From Lepisosteus oculatus (lineage: Eukaryota; Chordata; Actinopteri; Semionotiformes; Lepisosteidae), in assembly GCF_040954835.1 (NCBI RefSeq), contig NC_090709.1, forward strand, positions 44,524,490-44,588,489: 64,000 bases of DNA, in the 5' to 3' direction. Positions 10,822 through 22,900 of the stretch are shown here, one piece after another. The notes below the pieces were generated by a model that saw only the letters and a program-made list of their open reading frames with translations, did no database searches and had not been told where the DNA came from. Numbering within the stretch: position 1 is the first letter of the stretch; each line of letters starts with the position of its first letter. The position numbers and the translations under genes were made by a program.

Positions 10822-11435
10822 ATGACAACAACAATAAATAAAAATACACAAGATAAAACATAGTGACAATATATAGAGGAGACCGTGGATGATGGTACTA
10901 AGAAAACCAGAGGGGTGAAGAATTGAGCCAGTTCAGTAAAGGCTTTTCTAAAGAAGAGGGTTTAGAGTCTGGATTTGAAGGAGAAGGTTTAGAGAAGGTG
11001 ACTCTCTGATATCCTTGGGCACAGAGTTCCAGGGCTTGGGGGCATAACAGGAGAAGGCCCTGTCACCCACAGAATGTAGATGGGCTTGGGGAATAGTTAG
11101 GAGAGCAGAATTAGAAGAGTGGAGGTTGTGAGGTGGGGAGTAGGGCGATAATAGTTCAGACAGGTACTGAGGTGCCAAGCCATGCAGAGCCTTATAGGTG
11201 AGCATGAGCAGGAGAAATTTCATGTTGTGCATTCTTCCCCTCTGTAACAAGAAAGTGTGCACACTAAATTGAATGGGTGTCAAATTTGTAAAACTGAAAT
11301 TATTTTTTGTTCATAGTCATTCTCAGAGCCGCATAAAGATCTAAAAGACCGGGACAGCGATTCAATGAGCCCAGGCATAGACACTGAGTATCAGGCAAGC
11401 AGGAGCGGTGAGGAAAGAGACTGCGAGAGCATAGA

Positions 11436-12200
11436 TATAGATACTTTATTAATCCCGTGAGGGAAATTGCCATGCAACAGCAGCTTAGCACACTCAACAG
11501 AGCCCAGTGTAACGAAATGATACAGTAAGACAACAATATGATACATACAATACAGTCAGGGAGAAGTGCAGTAAAAATTAAAAATGGATTACACAGAGTT
11601 GTTCACACTACACAATATACAAAAACAGACTCGAAAGTCCAGTACACCAAAAGTTGTATTGCACATTATAAATATATTGCACAAATCCCAGCATATATTG
11701 CACCAAAAAACAGTTGTAAACAGGAAAAAAACAGATGTAAGCAGAGAGTTTTATGTTTAGTCCAGAAACCAGATCAATGTTGCCCTTGCCCAGAGACACA
11801 GCGGATGAACTTAAACTTCTTGCCATATGTAACCGGCACATGTGCTGGTACAATGGAATTCTTACTGACAGGAAGTCAGTAACAATTGTTTAAAAAAGTG
11901 TAAAAACACAAAGTACAGACAGTACATCAAGACAATATACTGTACAGACAGTAGGCAATGTACAAGTAAACAATGCAGACATGTAAACAGTGACTGCAGA
12001 TGTGCGAAATAAGAAATTATAATAAGGTAGACGGTGTATGTGTGGTCCGAGGTGCATGGCCAAATGTTTTCACCAATCACACTGCTTGTGGGTAGAAGCT
12101 ATTGAGGAATCTGCTGGTAATGTCTGTATGCTCTTGTATCTCTTGTACAGTCTTATGGCAGAAGGCACGAAGGGTCTTTGTAGACGGGAACGAGAGTGAC
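11436..12200 (-). mobile_element. LINE 3' fragment
   Basis: The block begins ATAGATATAGATACTTTATT with AATCCCGTGAGGGAAATT, a 3' end shared with the LINE at 55.92 kb, and has GTTGCCC(T/C)TG(C/T)CCAGA in the same relative place. It is mostly 3' UTR here with no coding remnant I can support. Confidence 0.55.
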
Positions 12201-12439
12201 TGCTCAGTTAATGATTGTTACGTTTGATTATATGTGTTATAGCAGCCTATACTAGTGTTTATTTAGTGTTGGTTTGGAATGTTGTAGTCGTGTTTTAAGG
12301 ATTGTTATAGTTCTGGTTCTTGGAAAACTCAGTAATTTAGCTAATCTTAGAGCTACTTACCTGCTTTAGTGCATGTCTTTTTTCTATTGATTCTTTTAAA
12401 TTAACGGTATTCGAAAAGAAAAGCGATTTGTTTTGTAAA

Positions 12440-13110
12440 ATTTTTATTTTATACAGGAAAGGCATGTGCGTTAAGTTGATCTTTTCGGAATGCACCGTTT
12501 GAAAATATAAATTGGGAGTTAGTATGGACAACTCCTGATGGATATTATATTACAAATAAAGTTAAAGAGATATCGTTTAAAATTGTTCATAGGTTTTATC
12601 CAGTCAAATTAGTACTATCTAAATTTAAGCATGAGTAGGATGATTTGTGCGTTTTTTGTCGGGCTGAAAGGGAACCTTTGGTACATTTACTTGTAAGGTG
12701 TGTGTTTGTGAAGTTGTTTTGGACGGACTTGCAGAGTTTTGTTTGTAGGCATTTAAAGGTGTTTTTTTTAGATTTGAGGACTTTGATATTGTACTGTGTA
12801 AGATAACTTTTTTTAAAAAATAATTTATTTATAGCAAATTTATTAGTCATTCTGATTAAATTTCACATTCATAAATCAAAATGGTCCAATAATACTCCCC
12901 TTTTTAGCACTTTTCAGATGGAGTTTAAATATTATTTAAATTCTATAAAATGAAAAAAATGCTAAAGCAAGGAAAACATTTGATATGTGTAAAAAATATA
13001 ATTTACTTCGTTACCTCTGCCAGTTATTTTTTTTTCTGTTCGTGTTTTTTTCTCTTGTATCTGTTTCTGCTCCTCTAGTTGTATTTGTAAATTATTTACA
13101 CATTTAATAA
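12440..13110 (+). mobile_element. L1-like ORF2 C-terminal fragment
   Basis: Plus-strand reading gives NKVKEISFKIVHRFYPVK, one in-frame stop, then CVFCRAEREPLVHLLVRC (a CxxC...H...C zinc-knuckle pattern) and WTDL, as at the C-terminus of fish L1-type ORF2 proteins. The stop shows decay. The rest is AT-rich tail. Confidence 0.65.
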
Positions 13111-13362
13111 AAATAAAAAATGTCGACCGTATACGTTACACTATAATATAACGCAAACATCTATTCTGGACTATTTTTTTCAGATTTTTATTATTCGAAT
13201 AATATTTTTGTGGTTTATAGCAACGGTCACTAAGGAAGTTCATCTGATAACCCGGAAGTCCTCTCTTTGACCACATTTCGCTTTCTGTGTTCAAGCCCAC
13301 GTGTTTGCAGCTGCGGCAGCTGCAGGACTTGTCTGTGTCTTCCAGATCGACTCTGGAAAAAA
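13111..13362 (+). other. Probable 5' UTR/promoter side of zinc-finger gene
   Basis: AT-rich DNA gives way after ~13250 to a more balanced stretch ahead of the ATG at 13363. No TATA box was assigned. An in-frame ATG lies at 13267 but the cysteine-rich residues after it look non-conserved. Confidence 0.35.
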
Positions 13363-13942
13363 ATGGAGAATCTGTTGCTTAATCTGAAAACTGAGGCGCA
13401 CTCTTTCGTGGAGACTGTGCTTAAATCGATCGTGCATGAAGTTTCAAAAGTTTTCCGAAACCGGACAGATGATTCCGAGAAGTCGATTGAACAAAAACTC
13501 CGCCGGATCTCTCAGGTTCTGGCGAGACGGGTCGTGATTAAAATCACGTCTGTCGACAACGGTTTCGGGGTCGAAATCGCGCAAATGAAGCAGGAAAACG
13601 AGCTTCACTGTTTCGTGGAGGTTTTGCTCAAATCGTTCGTGTATGAAGTTTCAGAAGTTTTCCGAAACAGGATGTCTGACTCTGAGAACGAGTTTCAAGA
13701 CAAACTCCGCAGCGTCTCCCAGATCCTGGTGAGTCGGGCCGTGATTAATATCACACAGTGTGTGGAGGACAGTTTCGGGACAGAAATAACGCGAATGAAG
13801 GAAAACGAGACCTTTAAAGTGCGACTGCAGCTGTGGGAGAAGGAGTCGGGAGCAGGAAGAGATCAGGGACAGACGGATCATGTTGGACTCAAGCCTCCCT
13901 GTGAAATCACTGCAGAAACAAATGAAGAAACGGAGCCGTCGG
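13363..13942 (+). CDS. Zinc-finger gene, first coding exon
   Basis: Encodes 193 residues from [15 protein letters not shown] to ETEPSG and ends at GG|GTAAGTGC, a strong donor, in phase 1. Residues ~11-85 and ~86-165 are two diverged copies of one module ([20 protein letters not shown] against [20 protein letters not shown]). Each is followed by a K/R-L-R-x-(I/V)-S-Q-(I/V)-L block. The module ends in a KENET...LQLWEKE coiled-coil stretch typical of the first exon of fish zinc-finger families. Confidence 0.75.
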
Positions 13943-16900
13943 GTAAGTGCGATGACTTATGTAGTAATGTCTGTGTTTAAAAACGGTGTTTTTAACTTCC
14001 TCACTGTTGAATCTGTACTGGAGAGATGCAGAGCAAAGTAGGAAAGGTTTGTGATGTTGCCGAGGGATTCTTTTCTGCGAACTAAACTAGTTGTGGTCTG
14101 GTTATCTTCTCATTAAGGTTATTGCTGTTCTTTGAATGTGGCCAGAAACTCGGTTTTGTCTAAGTATTATTGAATTTGTCATCAACTGATACACTTTATT
14201 TATGTGAAAACCAATTTAGGAGACTTTGGAGTCTTGGAAATATGTTTGTGGGCAGATTATTTATCGACGTGGCGGTAACTATCTCTTCTGTGCAGTGTTA
14301 ATGTACCTTATTGTACATTAAAGCAGTGTCCAGTCAGCCAGTGTGTCTGTATGAACCCCTCTCTCTCTCAGTGCAGTGTTAATGTACTGGAGTGTCTGGT
14401 CAGTGTGTCTTTATTAACCCCCCTCTCAGTGCAGTGTTAATGTACTGGAGTGTCCAGTGTGTCTGTATGAACACCCCTCTCTCTCAGTGCAGTATTCATG
14501 TACTGGAGTGTCCAGTCAGTGTGTGTGTATGAACCCCTCTCTCTCAGTGCACTGTTAATGTACTGGAGTGTCCGGTCAGTGTGTCTGTATTAACCCCCCT
14601 CTTTCTCAATGTAGTGTTAATGTACTGGAGTGTCCAGTCAGTGTGTCTGTATTAACCCCTCTCTCTCTCAGTGCAGTGTTAATGTACTGGAGTGTCCAGT
14701 CAGTGTGTCTGTATTAAACCCTCTCTCTCTCTCTCAGTGTAGTGTTAATGTACTGTAGTGTCCAGTCACTGTGTCTGTATTAACCCCCCTCTCTCTCATT
14801 GAGGTGTTAATGTACTGGAGTGTACAGTCAGTGTGTTAAATACTGGCAATTTAGACAGAACAAATGTTTTCGTGAAATTACATCCCCGACTGTCCTCTGC
14901 TGCCCTTTTCAATCTTCTGCTGAGCACAAAAAGAGTCTTAAGAAAATGATTACAACTTTGTTCGATCAGCTTCCCCTCCTAGACCCTGTTAATTGCTGCG
15001 ATGAGTTATTGCTTTGTGCTCTGTTTTGCCTTCTTCTGAATATAGTCTGAGGAATACCCAATGATGAACTAATGTAGCTGGTGTAGTAAAGCAGGCTTAA
15101 TTATTATAGAACCACTAATGTCAAGACAGCGCTTGCTTTTCCCCCACAATTGGAAACTAAAATATAATTTTTTATGGTTTTAATATGTGCATATTTTATG
15201 TAAAACAAAATTACATAAATTGGACTACCTTCGGTTCAGGAGCAAGTAAAAGGTTTATTCCCTGCCGGAAAGAGAAGAAACAACATTTCAGCTGTTGAAG
15301 AAGGTTTTGACGCCCGAAGAAGGCTCCACAGCCGAAATGTTTCTTTTTTTCTCTTTTCAGCACAGGAATAAACCTCTACTTGTTCCTTTGCAGCCTACGC
15401 ATGCTGACGCAACTCCCCACCTGAACTACTTTAAGTATTCATGCTGTATATATTATTTATATCTGTAGATTATGTGTTACTTTCAGATTCATCCTGTTTG
15501 TGTTCTAGGTTTTGATGTACAGATTTGATTTCGTCACCCCATTTTGATAAATATAATATTGGTTTACCTGCAGTATATTTTGTAGATGGAATATTTAATA
15601 GAAAATGTATTCAGTAGTACAAAGCTTTGAGGTCCTGCCTAGTTTGTGTTGAAAGAAAGCGAATGAATGAGTTATTTTCCCCAGACTGTGATTTGTGTAC
15701 CGGGATAGTCGAGTTGAAATGTATTTAGTTACGCAAAAACGGCGGTATCACCACGTTTTCCTTTGTTTACTTCGCCCATTTGGAGTTCAGTCTGCTAAAG
15801 ACGAATGAACACAACGTGTCACTCCCTTTTGGTTCGGGGACATACGCGATGAGATTCAATTTCATCAGCCTGCGAATGGAGAAAGGAAAACAAAAACATA
15901 TTTAAGAAATTCTGTCCACATGCACTGAAGTCCACACTTCTTACGCTGCGTCATGGAGGTGTGGACCTGGAGGAAGGGCTTAGGGTACAGTTTGGAAATT
16001 GGGACGTGGTCTTATAATGTTAGTGAATAGGGAGGACAAGTTATGCCATGAATCAATAAATGTGTGTTGAATGTCTTATAAACCCTCTTAACATTGACAC
16101 AGGAGCAGGATTTGTGGCTGCTGCGGTTCGGAGCCTCGCATTGTCTTGCAAATGTGCTCATATGTGTGACAATGAACCCTTTCTCAGTCTGTCTGGGGGG
16201 TGGGGCTCAATCTCCTGTCTCCCTTCCTCGATTTAACATCTGATTCGTCCTCACTACCACTACGGGCTTAAGAGCTCATGAATTTAAAGTGAATATTTAA
16301 CAGGCTGTGATATGTATATATAACCAATATAAATGTCAATATAATATACATATTACTGAGAAGTTATCATCAGTGAATGATTTTAAGATTTTAATGATAA
16401 ATATCTATTGTACGTAGTGACTTTAAAATCTTTGTATATAAAATTTCAGATTAAAACAAAGTTTTTGCATATTCTTTGCATATTCTTGTGTGTATATATA
16501 TGGTTCAGCCACAGAACCAGGAGAACATGTCTCCTTCTTCTTATAATATTATTGTGGTTTTGTTTTTGTTACTGAGAGATCTTGGTACATAGTATATATA
16601 TAAAACCATTTTCCATTGTAATTCAAGGTTGTGGATCGCTGAAAGTCTAACACACAAGAGAGAATGGTGATATACATAGAAACATTGGAATGCAATCCAC
16701 TCACCTTTACTGGGGGCAGGTCTCTGCTGCTTCCATTCCTCATCAGAGCCACTACAGCCTTTTTCACAGGAACCGAACAATCTATGTTGTAACCACTCAG
16801 AACAAGGCACAAGATAAAAAGATGGTTTCCGTTTTTTAGGTAGTGCTGGATGTCTCTGCCTCAGAGGTGGTAGCACTGACAACGGCCCTCTGGGAAACAC

Positions 16901-19900
16901 TATGAGCACCCATTGATATTCTCATACCTCCTATGTGTGCTAGGTGCTTCATAAGGAACCTGTCATCTCGCATTGTCAGAGTGTCATGCTTCAGCACTGA
17001 TTGTATTAGGTTTTTGAAATCCGCCTCCTCATTGGCTGAACTTGCAGTAATGTTCACACTTTTGAAAAGTGGAACCATTAAGCCTATCCAGAGTGGGAGA
17101 TAGCAAGCAAGCCTCGTGAGATGAGGAACAATCTCCGGTAGGAAATGCAGGTTATCTCTATCACCACTGTCCACAGCAAGGAACCTGCATTCTTCACAGA
17201 TTTCTGTTACCCAGTCTTTCAATGCTGTCGGGCATGCATCAGGGGTACAACTTGGCTCTTGGTCCCCAGCTACACCTATTTTTTCTAGAACTTCATCAGA
17301 AGGAAAAGCATCGTATTCTTCTGCTATTTTTTTGTTCTAAGTGTGAGGTTTTAAGTGTGATTTTATCTGTTATGCATGTATACATTTATTATTTGTTACC
17401 TTTGCAGTCCTGCAGCACTTGGGTATATTCTTTTGTCAGGTTATGTCTGGCAGCACAACCTGAATGTTAGTACTGTTAAGCTCCTACCCTCACAGTGCCT
17501 GTAGGTGATGAATCCTGGAATGAAGGGCAAATATGTAGAATGAGTACTATGGTGCAACAACATACATTGTTTAAAATACAAAAAAACAAATCCTGTCCTC
17601 ACATCGACTTTCGTAACCAAACAATGTGTAAAATGTTTAACAATGTCAGAATAAAAATGAACAATGCAGAGCTTTAATCCAGTACATTTCCTTGGTCTCT
17701 TAAGTGTGGTAACAGTGTAACACACCAAATGATGCAATTTTATACCAACTCTGTACTTCCTTAATATACTCTGTTGCGTGAGGGTATAACTTAATAAAGC
17801 TCACAAAACTCATTTTATCCTGTTCTATGCTCTGTGAAGGCAGACTTTAATCTATTGTCAAATGGTTAACTCTACTACATTTACTACAATAGTGGAATCA
17901 CCAGTTTTGTGCCTGCTGCTTCTGGGACATGATACAAACAACGTAAACCGTGCAAACATTCCCAAAGATGCTCAGAACTTCAAAGAGGCAGGTACTTCAA
18001 TGTACATTATAAACACCTCTCCTCCTCTACAGGTAATGGAACAATAGAAAGGCAACAGGTCCTTAATAAGCTATTGCATGCAGTAGGTCTGATATCTACT
18101 TTTCATACACAATTAAGAATTAACAATCAAAAATCACAAATATGTAGTGCAGTACGTGGAATCTGACCGCTCAAGGTTTAAAAAAAATCAAGCAATTGAT
18201 GAGTAGTTTAAATCCCCAGAAAGAAATAAGGATGAATGCAAAACACTGTATATTGCTTAGAACTGAAATCTCAAACAACAAATCGTGGCGAGCTTTACAC
18301 TTCTCTTTTGTTAGCTCCATGATGTCACCCTTTAATCTTAGTGTTCATGTGATGGCCGAATCCCTAGCTAGACCCATGGCCCGCGTATTATGGGAAATGT
18401 TTAATGCAAAGTATAGAGAAGTCCGATTAACACTCAAAAAAGTAACAAAAAATGAATTTCACCAAACCTGGCTTAAACTGTGCTTCTTCCCAATTTTTAC
18501 ATGATTTATAATAATATCCTTTCAGTTACATAGTGCTTCTCTGGAAACCCCAGTGAAAGCGCTCTACAGGTAATGGGGACTTCCCTCCACCGCGTAAATG
18601 AAAATAATTTTTACATTGTTATGGATTACAGTTTAAGTGCACATCAAAAAGTCTCTGTATATGTAGATAGAAATTGATAGATTAATATTTTTAAGACCTG
18701 CCTACTCACGTTAACTGCAATACCAAGGCTCATCACCACTTCTTTCGTTTATGATATGTTTTTAAAGCATTGCATTCACCACTTAATCATTTCTGCTTTC
18801 ACATTAGCAATTTCTAACATGTCAGAGATTTATGGGGGTTCAGTTCTCCTAGTAACACTTACAGAAACAAAACATTATAATTTAAATTCAGAAGTGTGAC
18901 AAATCCTTTCAAGTTTCACTTGCATGTGTAGAAATATCATGATAACGGCAAATGCAGCTTACTAATTTTTGTAGTATTTCCCGCGATATAAAAAGTTTCT
19001 CAAATATCTTTACTTTAAAATAAATTCATGGGAACGTCAACGTAGCATCATAATTACAGTATAGCATTTCTAGTTTGTAAAGTAACTTACGATTTGGAAG
19101 AAGAGGTCTTCGCCAGAGATGCAGATAATAAATCAAACATCAACTGCAAAGGCTGGGGTCAGCTGATCAAGAGATCACAATTGAAAGATCTGGTGGTCGT
19201 GAACTTTGTATGGTGCCGACGGCACAATGTGACGTCACGGCCAGAAAAAGAAGGCACTATATTAAAATGTAAAACATCCACCCCCACCCGACCAGACAGA
19301 GTCGGAAAACAAATTGCATTCATTGTTTTCATCACATCCAGTAATTTAAGTACTGAGTGTGTTGGTACCTGTAAAGGTCCTTGTAGTCATATCTGTGTAT
19401 TCAGAGGTCAAGGTGTGCCCTCATGCTGTATTCTACACCGACTGACCAGAAACACATATAAAAGAACTGTGAGCTAATCGTTTCATGTTTGCGCATAAGA
19501 ACCCCTGTAAATACAAACACGTGGATAATGCCAGTTTTTCAGAGAACCTTCTGTTCTGTGAAAATAAAAATATTTTCCAATATTGCCACGGTGTTCATGT
19601 GTGAGATGGTAAGACTCTTGTTTCTCTGTTTCTTCTGTGTAAACTTTGTACGTAGTGCCCCTTAAAAATAAAAGTCCTGAAGTCCTGGTTCCTTTTCACT
19701 TTGGCTTTGCATAAAAAAGAGCAACAATGGTTCAGAAAGTTGCAAATTCAAGTCTTTTTAAATACGTGGCTCGACAGACAGGTTGAATCTTCACACGTCC
19801 CTTGATGTCTGTTTATTTAAGAAGGAGACAATGCGAAACTGATTACTTCTTCAGATTTTTAAAAAAGGTCACCGCTATGAGGTATTAAGACTTGTTTGTT

Positions 19901-22900
19901 AAAGCCTCTTTGTAAGAATATACAATTTTGCTAATGTTCGCTTTTTAAGTCTACACCTGCAACTCTTCTAATTGGGGTATGATATTGGAGAAAAATTTAA
20001 TTTTCTTGTTCACACAAACGCATAGAAGATAATGATATTAAATGCAAAATCCACCACCGCCCTCCGTACCTGGGCAAACAGAGGAACAAAGTTGCAGAAT
20101 TGTTACTCTCGCGCTGGTAACAGAGTGCTTGAACTCGGCAGACGGGGTTACTTGAGGTCCAAGTCACCGTGCATGGTCATGTGATCATCAGAAAAACAAG
20201 GCGCTATATCACGGGAATGAAAGCAGCACAAACGCTATTTTTAACAACACAAACCGACACAAACATAGCACTAACAAATGAGGTAAGTTTCATTGTTTGT
20301 GCTGTCTGTAGGGGGGCAACTTTACGGAGCTAATTAACCCCCCTCTCAGTACAGTGTTAATGTACTGTAGTGTCCAGTCAGTGTGTCTGTATTAACCCCT
20401 CTCTCTCAGTGCAGTGTTAATGTACTGCAGTGTCCAGTCGGTGTGTCTGTATGAACCCCTCTCTCTCTCTCTCAGTGCAGTGTTAATGTACTGTAGTGTC
20501 CAGTCAGTGTGTCTGTATTAACCCCTCTCTCTCAGTGCAGTGTTAATGTACTGCAGTGTCCAGTCGGTGTGTCTGTATTAACCCCTCTCTCTCTTTCAGT
20601 GCAGTGTTAATGTACTGTAGTGTCCAGTCAGTGTGTCTGTATTTACCTCTCTCTCTCAGTGCAGTGTTAATGTACTGGAGTGTCCAGTCAGTGTGTCTGC
20701 ATGAACCCCTCTCTTTCTCAGTGCAGTGTTAATGTAAATGTAATGTATTATTATTATTTCTGTAGTCTTACTTTTTACATGGTAGTTAGGTTTCTGACAA
20801 AGCTTGTATATCTAAAATCACATAATATTAGAAACCCCCTTAAACCCTCTTATTCCTCTATGCTTAAACAACCCAAATTGATTGCGAGTATACTAGACGT
20901 GTGTTTGTGTAGCTTAAAGCTTACAGCTTTAGCTTGAAGCATTTTTTTAGATCACATGGCCTCAGCTATCATTACTATGCTAATGATACTCATATATACA
21001 TACAGTGCCTTGCGAAAGTATTCGGCCCCCTTGAATTTTTCAACCTTTTGCCACATTTCAGGCTTCAAACATAAAGATATAAATTTTTTATTTTATGTGA
21101 AGAATCACCAACAAGTGGGACACAATTGTGAAGTGGAACGAAATCTATTGGATTTTTGAAACTTTAACTAATAAAAAAATGAAAAGTGGGGCGTGCAAAA
21201 TTATTCGGCCCCTTTACTTTCAGTGCAGCAAACTCACTCCAGAAGTTCAGCGAGGATCTCTGAATGATCCAGTGTTGTCCTAAATGACTGATGGTGATAA
21301 ATAGAATCCACCTGTGTGTAATCAAGTCTCTGTATAAATGCACCTGCTCTGTGATAGTCTCAAGGTTCTGTTGAAAGCGCAGAGAGCATCATGAAGACCA
21401 AGGAACACACCAGGCAGGTCCGTAATACTGTTGTGGAGAAGTTTAAAGCCGGATTTGGATACAAAAAGATTTCCCAAGCTTCAAACATCCCAAGGAGCAC
21501 GGTGCAAGCGATCATCTTGAAATGGAAGGAGTATCAGACCACTGCAAATCTACCAAGACCTGGCCGTCCCTCTAAACTTTCAGCTCAGACAAGGAGAAGA
21601 CTGATCAGAGATGCAGCCAAGAGGCCCATGATCACTCTGGATGAACTGCAGAGAACTACAGCTGAGGTGGGAGAGTCTGTCCATAGGACAACAATCAGTC
21701 TTACACTGCACAAATCTGGCCTTTATGGAAGAGTGGCAAGAAGAAAGCCATTTCTCAAAGATATCCATAAAAAGTCTCGTCTAAAGTTTGTCACAAGCCA
21801 CCTGGGAGACATCCCAAACTTGTGGAAGAAGGTGCTCTGGTCAGATGAAACCTAAATCGAACTTTTTGCCCACAATGCAAAACAATATGTTTGGCGTAAA
21901 AGCAACACAGCTCATCACCCTCAACACACCATCCCCACTGTCAAACATGGTGGTGGCAGCATCATGGTTTGGGCCTGCTTTTCTTCAGCAGGGACAGGGA
22001 AGATGGTTAAAATTGAGGGGAAGATGGATGCAGCCAAATACAGGACCATTCTGGATGAAAACCTGTTGGAGTCTGCAAAAGACCTGAAACCGGGACGGAG
22101 ATTTATCTTCCAACAAGACAATGATCCCAAACATACAGCAAAATCTACAAAGGAATGGTTCACAAATAAACGTATCCAGGTGTTTGAATGGCCAAGTCAA
22201 AGTCCAGACCTGAATCCAATCGAGAATCTGTGGAAAGAGCTGAAAACTGCTGTTCACAAACGCTCTCCATCCAACCTCACTGAGCTCGAGCTATTTTGCA
22301 AGGAAGAATGGGCAAGAATTTCAGTCTCTCGATGTGCAAAACTGATAGAGACATACCCCAAGCGACTTGCAGCTGTAATCGCAGCAAAAGGTGGCTCTAC
22401 AAAGTATTAACGCAAGGGGGCCGAATAATTTTGCACGCCCCACTTTTCATTTTTTTATTAGTTAAAAAAGTTTCAAAAATCCAATAGATTTCGTTCCACT
22501 TCACAATTGTGTCCCACTTGTTGGTGATTCTTCACATAAAATAAAAAATTTATATCTTTATGTTTGAAGCCTGAAATGTGGCAAAAGGTTGAAAAGTTCA
22601 AGGGGGCTGAATACTTTCGCAAGGCACTGTACATACCAAACCTTATGCTGATGTGGCTGTCTCTATTCTAATTGCATCTCTGACATAAGAACTTGGATGA
22701 CTCAAAATATCCTTCATGTTAACTGTGACAAGACTGAAACCATGCTTATTGGCACCACCCATCAACTTTATAAAACCCATAAGAAACCCTATCTGTAGAT
22801 GGTCTTGTACTTCAGCTTCAGTCTAAACTGAAAACCTTGGGGATGATATTTGACGTTCGACCCACATGCGTAGAATGTTGTCAAAACATTTTCATTCACT

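Larger units (their letters stand above)
10297..11285 (-). mobile_element. L2-like LINE 3' fragment
   Basis: Minus-strand translation of 10948-11283 shows the C-terminal end of an L2-type reverse transcriptase protein ([20 protein letters not shown], then SSNSALLTIPQAH and APKPWNSVPKDIRESPS). The 3' tail ACGCCTTAAAAGGTGG... plus (AAT)n matches the tail of the plus-strand copy at 23520-23590. A solo LTR at 10413-10821 splits the 3' UTR. Confidence 0.8.

Noticed and set aside
10478-10841. Open frames on both strands (also 38247-38724)
   Set aside because: They lie wholly inside the 409-bp solo LTRs; the pairing of frames follows the LTR copies.
15946-15975. TGGAGGAAGGGCTTAG shared with 1025-1045
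   Set aside because: Too short, with no homology around it; probably chance.
19094-19477. 127-codon frame in the zinc-finger intron
   Set aside because: No recognisable domain, no splice support; kept as non-coding.
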